Of a DNA stretch of 9,866 nt, positions 1-4,870 are shown one piece after another. The notes under the pieces are model-generated. The model did not search any database, was not told where the DNA came from, and saw only the letters and a list, made by a program, of their open reading frames with translations. The position numbers and the translations under genes are program-made. Location of the stretch: assembly GCA_045593265.1 (NCBI GenBank), contig JAZNWH010000041.1, positions 1 to 9,866 on the forward strand, read 5' to 3'. Every line of letters begins with the position of its first letter. Position 1 is the stretch's first letter. The stretch comes from RGIG8497 sp045593265. Its GTDB lineage: Bacteria > Bacillota > Clostridia > RGIG6154.

Positions 1-66
1 ATTATATTTTGCACGCCACTCGTATATTGCATTTAAAACATATATGATAATGCTTTGAAGCTTCTG

Positions 67-135
67 TTACACCAATTTTATAACTTTTTTAATTACACGT
101 TGACAAAAGTGGGCACTTGATGTTAGAAAATTCAT
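67..135 (-). CDS. Doubtful 22-aa cationic peptide ORF
   Basis: Reading leftward, an ATG at 135 follows GGGAG after about 9 bases and gives a 22-residue peptide that ends in the basic, aliphatic run RVIKKVIKLV before a TAA at 67-69. A candidate extended -10 box lies upstream at 178-183. I do not recognise the peptide. An ORF of this length is expected by chance in AT-rich DNA, so only the ribosome site and the promoter argue for it. It could equally be the 5' part of a non-coding transcript. Confidence 0.15.
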   Translation of the reverse strand: MNFLTSSAHFCQRVIKKVIKLV

Positions 136-177
136 AAAAAACAGCTCCCATGATATCTGTTTATTTGGTCATTAAAC

Positions 178-186
178 ATTATATCA
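178..186 (-). promoter_or_regulatory. Possible extended -10 promoter facing the left edge
   Basis: On the minus strand the sequence reads TGATATAAT, a perfect TATAAT with an upstream TGn extension. I see no good -35 box. It would drive transcription out of the window, toward whatever lies to the left. The start region falls within a broken inverted repeat (144-156 against 181-196). Confidence 0.4.
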
Positions 187-248
187 TATTTGGAGCCTAT
201 TTTCCTTTTTATTTGCCACCCATCAATTGTATCACAACAAAGAACAAG

Positions 249-431
249 TTAATTTTGCTTTCTTACTATGGTATATTCGTCGCCTTGTCTAAAGTATGGA
301 CATACTGCTTTTTGCGAAAAGTTTATTCTGTAATACTCGTCCTCGTCCATAGAAATTCCACAACAATATTCTTCGTATTCATCATCGTAATAATAATTTA
401 TGCAGTTTTCACACTCAATCAAAGTACTCAT
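249..431 (-). CDS. Small four-cysteine protein, DUF6472-like
   Basis: This is a 60-residue acidic protein. C7 and C10 form a CxxC, followed by a tyrosine/aspartate/glutamate-rich stretch with C23 and C24, then C44 in CPYF, and a basic end near IVRKQ. The layout matches what I recall of the DUF6472 family, small Clostridia proteins often found behind folC; the four-cysteine pattern suggests bound metal, which is inference. Its start overlaps the last 17 bases of folC, so it is probably translationally coupled. The listed ATG sits almost directly against AGAGGA, so the in-frame TTG at 420-422 (9 bases from that site, giving a protein beginning MIECENC) is a credible alternative start. No function is known to me. 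Confidence 0.8.
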   Translation of the reverse strand: MSTLIECENCINYYYDDEYEEYCCGISMDEDEYYRINFSQKAVCPYFRQGDEYTIVRKQN

Positions 432-1650
432 TCCTCTTTAATAAATTTTTATCTATATCCTTATACATATACAAAGAGCCGCATACAAATACCACTTGAT
501 TTGTTTTTTTAATCAATACATCGTTTATATCTGAAGATATTTCGGCTTTTATATTAAGCTTTTCGGCTATCTTCAACATATCCGTATTAATCATAGCTCT
601 CGGATTGTTTTGCACAGTAACAAAAACAAAGCTGCAATCTTCTTTGTTAAGTATTTGAAGCATTTCTGCAAATTCTTTATCAGCCATAACACCCATAACA
701 AAAGTTATCCTTTTATCGGGCATATACCTGTCGATACTTTTTCTTAGTGCTCTTGCTCCATCAGGATTATGTGCACCGTCAAAATATATGTTTTCAGATA
801 TTTTTTCAAAACGTCCCGGATTTTGAGCATTTTCAAGACCATATTTAATACTTTGAAAATCAATACCCATTATTTCTGCCGTTTTGATTGCCAGAGATGC
901 GTTTTCAACCTGATTAATTCCACAAAGAGAAAGTTTAATGTCGAAGCCTTTATAATTAATTATTTCATTACAAGCTTCAAACTTCGACGAATTTAATTTT
1001 TCACATAGACAAAGTTTCGAGTTTGTATATCTGCATTTTTCTTCAATAACAGAAAACTCTCCGTTATCTTCTGAAGTTACAACAAAAGAATTTTGTTTTA
1101 TAATACCACTTTTCACTTTTGTAATTTTCTCGAGAGTATCACCAAGATACGCCATATGGTCAAGGGCTATATGGGTAAGCACACATACTTTGGCACTGTC
1201 AATAACATTAGTTGCATCGCTTTCCCCACCCATACCAGTTTCAAGAATTACAATTTCACAATTCATTTCATCGAAATATAAAAAAGCCACTGCACACATT
1301 ATTTCAAATGGAGAAGGGTAATTTTTCATAGACTGAGCGACTGTTGAAACTTTATTTATTAACCGTTTCAAATCATAATCAGTTATATCCGCTCCGTTGA
1401 ATCTTATCGTTTCATTTTTTCTTATAAGTTCAGGCGAAGAAAATTTTCCTGTTCTTTTGCCACTTTTAATAAGCATACCTTCTAAAAATGAACATACAGA
1501 ACCTTTCCCATTCGTCCCTGCAACATGAATATACTCCAGATTTTTCTGAGGATTTCCAAGTTTCTCAAGAAGTACTTTTATCTTGTCAAGTTCAAGTTTT
1601 ATTTCAGTCTGAAAACTCAAAGCATATTTTTCTTTATCCGTAAAAATCAC
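415..1650 (-). CDS. folC: Folylpolyglutamate synthase / dihydrofolate synthase
   Basis: This Mur-ligase-fold enzyme adds glutamate to folates (and, in bifunctional members, to dihydropteroate), which traps folate in the cytoplasm. The 411 residues match the usual family length. Visible motifs are the P-loop GTNGKGS (45-51), SSPEL in the substrate loop (71-75), ETGMGGESDATN (137-148), the KSGIIK lysine (K180, normally carbamylated), NPGRFE (277-282) and DGAHNPDG (291-298). The start is GTG at 1648-1650, placed directly after the folT TAG with no spacing and no strong ribosome site of its own, so translation probably depends on ribosomes finishing folT. Pairing with a THF riboswitch and a folate transporter fits salvage of imported folate. 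Whether it also has dihydrofolate synthase activity cannot be read from the sequence. Confidence 0.95.
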   Translation of the reverse strand: MIFTDKEKYALSFQTEIKLELDKIKVLLEKLGNPQKNLEYIHVAGTNGKGSVCSFLEGMLIKSGKRTGKFSSPELIRKNETIRFNGADITDYDLKRLINKVSTVAQSMKNYPSPFEIMCAVAFLYFDEMNCEIVILETGMGGESDATNVIDSAKVCVLTHIALDHMAYLGDTLEKITKVKSGIIKQNSFVVTSEDNGEFSVIEEKCRYTNSKLCLCEKLNSSKFEACNEIINYKGFDIKLSLCGINQVENASLAIKTAEIMGIDFQSIKYGLENAQNPGRFEKISENIYFDGAHNPDGARALRKSIDRYMPDKRITFVMGVMADKEFAEMLQILNKEDCSFVFVTVQNNPRAMINTDMLKIAEKLNIKAEISSDINDVLIKKTNQVVFVCGSLYMYKDIDKNLLKRNEYFD

Positions 1651-2190
1651 CTATTTTCTAACCATTCTTACTATTAACGGAACAAAACGTTCAAATATAT
1701 TCAAGATTATAAAGTTAAGAATAACAGCAACTATACATCCCGGCATACGTTGAACTACAGCCACAGCAAAATTATCTGCAACAAATCCTGCATTTTGAAG
1801 CACAAGTGTTTTCAAAACAATATTGACTGCAAACTGAATCATCGAATAAATTAATATCGTAAAATTCAGTTTAATATACGATATTGATATAATCTTTTTT
1901 CTGCAGAACAAAATACCAAACAAAAAACCATAGAGAAATTCAAATATTGTAAGTTGCCATAGGTACATTCCTGTAGGATTGGCAATAAATGATATAAAGT
2001 CTGCTATAGCTGCAACAAATCCACCAACCCATGGTCCAAAAGATATTGCCGCAAGATATACAGATATAAAACTAATTGATATTTTACTGATGTTTCCCAC
2101 TCTCATAAATCCTGAAATATACCCCAAAATCACAGTAAGAGCAATAAACATAGCAACAATGCAAAGTCTTTTGACTGAAAATCCTCTCAT
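1651..2190 (-). CDS. folT: Folate ECF transporter S component
   Basis: This 179-residue protein is very hydrophobic, with about six membrane segments. It is the substrate-binding S component that captures folate and works with the shared EcfA/EcfA'/EcfT energising module, which is not encoded in this window. Helix 1 contains the AxxxA motif (A13, A17) used by S components to dock on EcfT, and the NPTGMYLWQ loop near 71-79 resembles FolT-type members. The ATG is preceded by AAGGAGG, about 11 bases away, which is a slightly long spacing. The gene is first in the operon, directly behind a THF riboswitch, which supports folate rather than another vitamin as the substrate. Family assignment is strong; substrate rests largely on the riboswitch and on folC. 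Confidence 0.9.
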   Translation of the reverse strand: MRGFSVKRLCIVAMFIALTVILGYISGFMRVGNISKISISFISVYLAAISFGPWVGGFVAAIADFISFIANPTGMYLWQLTIFEFLYGFLFGILFCRKKIISISYIKLNFTILIYSMIQFAVNIVLKTLVLQNAGFVADNFAVAVVQRMPGCIVAVILNFIILNIFERFVPLIVRMVRK

Positions 2191-2201
2191 AATATAAAAA
2201 A

Positions 2202-2258
2202 CCTCCTTAAATATGTATTCTCGCTACATATTCAAGGGGTTACTGCCTTAATTATGTA
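2202..2258 (-). promoter_or_regulatory. Translational expression platform of the THF riboswitch
   Basis: Three related segments lie between the riboswitch and the folT start. In the RNA they read UACAUAAUUAAGG (2258 to 2246), CCUUGAAUAUGUA (2237 to 2225) and UACAUAUUUAAGG (2217 to 2205). The middle one can pair with the first (12 of 13 positions, one G-U) or with the last (13 positions, one G-U, 7-base loop). The last one runs into the Shine-Dalgarno AGGAGG (2207 to 2202), so the second pairing hides half of it. This is the form of an anti-sequestor/sequestor switch acting on translation. The pairings are seen; the switching is inferred. Confidence 0.75.
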
Positions 2259-2351
2259 CAGCGGGATGCAGATACTTTACCGCAACAATTGTTTTCGTCT
2301 GCAAAGCAACTCCCCGTCCTTGCAACACTTAACGCAAAGTATCTTACTCTG
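2259..2351 (-). ncRNA. Tetrahydrofolate (THF, folT-type) riboswitch
   Basis: The minus strand carries the conserved THF aptamer signature. It has an AGAGUA-like start, GCGUUAAGUG, the GGACGGGGAGUUG loop segment, GAAAAC, then GCGGUAAAG and UGCAUCCCGCUG at the 3' end. Paired elements can be traced: GATACTTT with AAAGTATC is a perfect 8-bp stem, GCAAGG pairs with CTTTGC, and CAG/CTG closes the base. It sits 5' of folT, the gene class this riboswitch normally controls. Members of the class bind reduced folates and usually lower expression of folate uptake genes when ligand is present. An OFF switch on translation fits the platform that follows. Confidence 0.93.
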
Positions 2352-2364
2352 ATTAATTGAATGT

Positions 2365-2373
2365 ATTATACCA
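2365..2373 (-). promoter_or_regulatory. Extended -10 promoter of the folT-folC operon
   Basis: The minus strand reads TGGTATAAT, a perfect -10 box with a TGn extension, ending 14 bases before the first base of the riboswitch. That is the expected distance for a transcript starting just before the aptamer. No recognisable -35 box lies 16-18 bases upstream, which suits an extended -10 promoter. The box forms one arm of a long hairpin (2365-2398), whose other arm reads TGGTATAAT on the plus strand. Confidence 0.65.
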
Positions 2374-2464
2374 TAATTCCAAAGGAATTTGGTATAATTG
2401 TGCATGTGCGTTTCCGAACATAGTGAGGAAAATTTCGTACGCACTTATTAAATCCTCGCGGAGC

Positions 2465-2496
2465 GTATAATAAACACATTTGTGTGTTTATTATAC
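2465..2496. terminator. Perfect 14-bp hairpin, possible terminator of the exonuclease gene
   Basis: Arms 2465-2478 and 2483-2496 pair perfectly around a 4-base loop, 25 bases beyond the exonuclease stop. On the minus strand the stem is not followed by a U-tract, so it is at best an atypical terminator. It may act as an mRNA 3'-end stabiliser or simply be the end of the intergenic repeat element. Confidence 0.35.
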
Positions 2497-2520
2497 CACA
2501 AAATAATTAATTTTGCAACA

Positions 2521-3423
2521 TCATACAACTGTCCATTCCTTAAATTTTTCTTCAAAATATGCTTTATTTGAATCATCAAATCTATATATATTTTTATTTG
2601 CAGTTACAAAATTATTAACATCTTTTGAAAAACGTATCCGTGAAATGAAAAATCCATGTTTTCTGCATTTATTCAAAACAACATATTTATGTCTTCCTTG
2701 CTTCCATTTTTTAACAATTTTACTTCTTCCCTTGCAATATGGACATGGTGTTTTCACAACATTTTTTTCTTTCATAGCCTGTGCCGGATTAGTATATCCG
2801 TCATATTGAAAGCTCATTAAAAAATCTTCGCTCTGCATACTGATTTCTTTTACAGTTTCATAATTTTCTATTCCCTGCTTAACTTTAAGATTCTTACATA
2901 CAAGGGCTGTGAAATACGCATCGTTTAACGCATCATGTCTGTCAAGTTCACTTTCTATATTGAAAGTTTCCATTGCGTGATCAAGTGAATACTGTCGACC
3001 ATAGCAATGGGTATCGTAATTATATATACATTGTAAATTATAACAGATTGGTGCATCTTCGCACATGCCAAAAAATTTCATGTTTTTTGACATTATATCA
3101 TAATCATCGTTTCCCCATGTAAGAAAAGTTGAGTCGTTGCCACACCATTCAAAAAAGCTCTCATATGCTGTTTCACGATCAACACCGGAATTCGATATAA
3201 CTTCATCGGTAATACCCGTCATTTTAGAAACTCTCTTATTCATTTTTTTATAAACTGTAGGTATAACGGTTACCTTGAATGTGTCGGTTATATTAAAGCA
3301 ATCATCCATTTTAACCGCTCCGATTTGCACAATTTCACCGTAAAGGGTAACATCGTTGTTTGTTTTTAATTGTTGTTTTGAATATGGCTGATTCCATTCC
3401 ATATCCATAGATATATAACTCAA
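2521..3423 (-). CDS. DEDDh 3'-5' exonuclease with C-terminal zinc-ribbon-like tail
   Basis: I place the start at TTG (3421-3423), seven bases behind AAAGGAG, giving 300 residues. A longer frame up to an ATG at 3492 would begin inside the promoter. The N-terminal domain (about 1-185) is an RNase T/KapD/ERI1-type exonuclease: ExoI motif D7-M-E9, ExoII WGNDD with D107, ExoIII HDALND with H163 and D168. Such enzymes trim nucleic acid 3' ends with two metal ions. The tail has CPYC (227-230) and CRKH (253-256), a C4/C3H-type pattern suggesting bound zinc, followed by a basic, aromatic C terminus. The tail could guide RNA binding, which is inference. The gene has its own promoter and is not tied to its neighbours. 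The exact substrate is unknown; the structure would also fit an uncharacterised exonuclease subfamily. Confidence 0.85.
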   Translation of the reverse strand: MSYISMDMEWNQPYSKQQLKTNNDVTLYGEIVQIGAVKMDDCFNITDTFKVTVIPTVYKKMNKRVSKMTGITDEVISNSGVDRETAYESFFEWCGNDSTFLTWGNDDYDIMSKNMKFFGMCEDAPICYNLQCIYNYDTHCYGRQYSLDHAMETFNIESELDRHDALNDAYFTALVCKNLKVKQGIENYETVKEISMQSEDFLMSFQYDGYTNPAQAMKEKNVVKTPCPYCKGRSKIVKKWKQGRHKYVVLNKCRKHGFFISRIRFSKDVNNFVTANKNIYRFDDSNKAYFEEKFKEWTVV

Positions 3424-3463
3424 ACAACTCACTCCTTTACTTTTGTCTTTTGTCCGACTCTTT

Positions 3464-3492
3464 ATTTTACCATACATATATAAAAAAAGCAA
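3464..3492 (-). promoter_or_regulatory. Promoter of the exonuclease gene
   Basis: The minus strand has TTGCTT (3487-3492), a 17-base spacer and TAAAAT (3464-3469), about 40 bases before the TTG start. The -35 box is weak (TTG only matches), but the spacing is ideal. It begins five bases after the terminator stem of the oxidoreductase gene. Confidence 0.5.
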
Positions 3493-3494
3493 GT

Positions 3495-3518
3495 AAAATC
3501 CGCCCCAAAAGGCGGATT
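3495..3518 (-). terminator. Rho-independent terminator of the oxidoreductase gene
   Basis: AATCCGCC and GGCGGATT form a perfect 8-bp GC-rich stem (3497-3504 with 3511-3518) around a 6-base loop, five bases past the stop codon. On the minus strand it continues ATTTTAC and then a run of seven T a few bases later. It is well placed to end the oxidoreductase transcript. Confidence 0.75.
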
Positions 3519-3522
3519 GATA

Positions 3523-4569
3523 TCAAAGATTTGTTATAATAGTCTGATTTGTCCTTGCAGATTCAAAACATACCTCAATTACTTTCATTACTCTGAGCAT
3601 TTCGGTATGATTCACTTTTTGTTCTTCTTTTCCTTCTATTGCTCTGCAATAATTTCTGTAAAAATCATGAACATCACTTTGAGGTTTGATTTTAACATAA
3701 CTTTCGGTTGTTTTTTCTGTTCTTGGTGCCATTGTTTTTGTAAGTCCTGCCGCAGTCTTTACAGGTATTACACCATCCTCGTGCCACTGCAGAACCTTAA
3801 CAACTTCCATATTATTTTGCCAGTCATTAATCATTGCTGTACCTTTTTCTGCTTTTACATAAAATCTTGGCATATTAATAAAATTATATGTACCTACTTC
3901 CACATAGGCTGATATTTCATTTTCAAAAACCATACGAAGTTTAAATCCATCATCAACGTCGGTGTTTGTTATATTATCAAATACGCAATTAACAGAAATC
4001 AGTTTTTCAGGGATAATCTGGAGTATCTGGTCAATCAAATGAATTCCCCAGTCATACAGCATACCACCACCATGTTTCACTTCTTTTCTCCAATCTCCCG
4101 GTATGCCACGAGACCCATGAACTCTTGACTCAATTTCGAAAATATGCCCAAGTTCATTCTTATCGCGAAGATCTTTTACTGCCATAAAGTCAGTATCCCA
4201 TCTTCTGTTCTGATGCACGGTAAAAAGCTTATTATTTCTTTTCGCCGCTTCAATAATAGTTTCAAGCTCCTTAACGTTTAAAGTTACAGGTTTTTCGGAA
4301 ATTACATTTTTTCCTGCATCAAGAGCTTTTAAAGCAAGATGTATATGTACATCATTAGGCGTAGCTATCGTTACAATATCAATTTCTTTATCATTCAAAA
4401 CTTCATCAAGTGAAGAATATGCGTAAATTCCGTTTTCTTTAGCTGCTTCACATCTTGCAGGGTCAATATCCCATATTCCTTTTAAATTAACTACATCACT
4501 ATCCTGTGCATGCTTTACATGCCAGTTACCCATACCACCGTAGCCTATTACACATAAATTATGTTTCAT
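3523..4569 (-). CDS. Gfo/Idh/MocA family NAD(P)-dependent oxidoreductase
   Basis: This 348-residue protein has the family layout. An N-terminal Rossmann domain carries GYGGMG (9-14), IATPNDVH (68-75) and the EKP motif (92-94, catalytic K93). A C-terminal alpha/beta domain carries GGGMLYDWGIHLIDQ, in which D173 and H177 are the likely catalytic pair. Family members oxidise or reduce sugars, inositols and related polyols using NAD(H) or NADP(H). The substrate cannot be told from sequence. The ATG follows AGGAG with an 8-base spacer. It is a single-gene unit with a strong promoter, a LacI/CcpA-type operator overlapping the -10 box and its own terminator, which fits carbon-source control of a sugar dehydrogenase. 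No sugar transporter or kinase is adjacent, so the pathway remains open. Confidence 0.92.
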   Translation of the reverse strand: MKHNLCVIGYGGMGNWHVKHAQDSDVVNLKGIWDIDPARCEAAKENGIYAYSSLDEVLNDKEIDIVTIATPNDVHIHLALKALDAGKNVISEKPVTLNVKELETIIEAAKRNNKLFTVHQNRRWDTDFMAVKDLRDKNELGHIFEIESRVHGSRGIPGDWRKEVKHGGGMLYDWGIHLIDQILQIIPEKLISVNCVFDNITNTDVDDGFKLRMVFENEISAYVEVGTYNFINMPRFYVKAEKGTAMINDWQNNMEVVKVLQWHEDGVIPVKTAAGLTKTMAPRTEKTTESYVKIKPQSDVHDFYRNYCRAIEGKEEQKVNHTEMLRVMKVIEVCFESARTNQTIITNL

Positions 4570-4632
4570 TTTTTAATCTCCTATTCAAGAAAGTATTCTT
4601 TAAAATAATCAACACTTTGTTTCATAACTATC

Positions 4633-4646
4633 TGCAATCGTTTGCA
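4633..4646 (-). promoter_or_regulatory. LacI/CcpA-type (cre-like) operator
   Basis: The minus strand reads TGCAAACGATTGCA, which fits the cre consensus TGNAANCGNTNNCA at every fixed position and has perfect 5-bp arms around a CG centre. Its first base is the last base of the -10 box, so a bound protein would cover the transcription start. Either CcpA or a dedicated LacI-family repressor could use it; no such regulator gene is in the window. Confidence 0.7.
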
Positions 4647-4674
4647 TTTTACATCTCAAACACAAATTTGTCAA
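4646..4674 (-). promoter_or_regulatory. Strong promoter of the oxidoreductase gene
   Basis: TTGACA (4669-4674, perfect), a 17-base spacer and TAAAAT (4646-4651, five of six) lie on the minus strand. The leader of about 70 bases ends at an AGGAG ribosome site. This is one of the best sigma-A-type promoters in the window. Confidence 0.85.
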
Positions 4675-4766
4675 TAGTAAATGCTAAATTTTCGTCATTT
4701 TTTAACTCATTTTCAAAGGATGTAAATATACCTAAAAAAATTGTGCAATTAAACTAAAAAAAAGTG

Positions 4767-4795
4767 TTGCTTTTATAGGATTTTTATCCTATAAT
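4767..4795 (+). promoter_or_regulatory. Promoter of the ABC transporter operon
   Basis: TTGCTT (4767-4772), a 17-base spacer and a perfect TATAAT (4790-4795) lie about 75 bases upstream of the first ABC gene. The leader shows no recognised riboswitch or attenuator. The spacer and -10 box carry an inverted repeat, listed separately. Confidence 0.8.
4773..4794. promoter_or_regulatory. Inverted-repeat operator inside the ABC promoter
   Basis: TTATAGGAT (4773-4781) and ATCCTATAA (4786-4794) are perfect 9-bp arms separated by TTTT. They fill the promoter spacer and run through the -10 box, so a bound dimer would block RNA polymerase. The 17-base promoter spacing argues against a MerR-type activator. 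The cognate regulator is not adjacent; MarR, TetR or GntR-type repressors are the usual partners of such exporters. Confidence 0.6.
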
Positions 4796-4870
4796 ACATA
4801 TAAGTTAAAGCAAAGAGCAGTCTGAGTTAAGACAAATATAATAACAAATACGCTTTTTGCAGGAGGTATT

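Larger units (their letters stand above)
1..248. other. Gene-free left edge
   Basis: No convincing coding region was found on either strand between the edge and the stop codon of the DUF6472-like gene. The minus strand carries a possible extended -10 promoter and a doubtful 22-codon ORF, listed separately. A further minus-strand ATG at position 32 opens a frame that runs off the edge but has no ribosome site. No clear U-tailed terminator for the folate operon is visible here. Confidence 0.5.
2364..2499. repeat. Three-hairpin intergenic element
   Basis: This gene-free stretch between the exonuclease stop and the folT leader contains three inverted repeats in a row. The first is 2365-2380 against 2384-2398 (15 bp with one bulged base, 3-base loop). 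The second has GTGCGT (2406-2411) against ACGCAC (2439-2444) with CGAA/TTCG nested inside. The third is 2465-2478 against 2483-2496 (14 bp perfect, 4-base loop). The whole is bracketed by a 10-base direct repeat TATTATACCA at 2364-2373 and 2490-2499. It resembles a small non-autonomous palindromic repeat or MITE, but copy number elsewhere in the genome is unknown. Confidence 0.45.

Noticed and set aside
99..127. Plus-strand promoter starting with TTGACA at 99-104
   Set aside because: The box 17 bases downstream is TTAGAA, a poor -10, and no gene follows on that strand.
150..512. 120-codon plus-strand ORF
   Set aside because: It lies opposite the DUF6472-like gene and the end of folC, has no ribosome site, and reads as a low-complexity hydrophobic translation typical of an antisense shadow.
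3424..3492. Upstream ATG extension of the exonuclease
   Set aside because: The extra 23 residues are unlike the family, the ATG has no ribosome site, and the region holds the likely promoter. TTG at 3423 has AAAGGAG at the right distance and leads straight into the ExoI motif.
3517..3912. 131-codon plus-strand ORF
   Set aside because: It is fully antisense to the oxidoreductase gene, cysteine/phenylalanine-rich, and has no start signals.
4796..4870. Riboswitch or attenuator in the ABC operon leader
   Set aside because: The 75-base leader has no conserved aptamer motif and no hairpin with a U-tract; control is more likely at the promoter palindrome.
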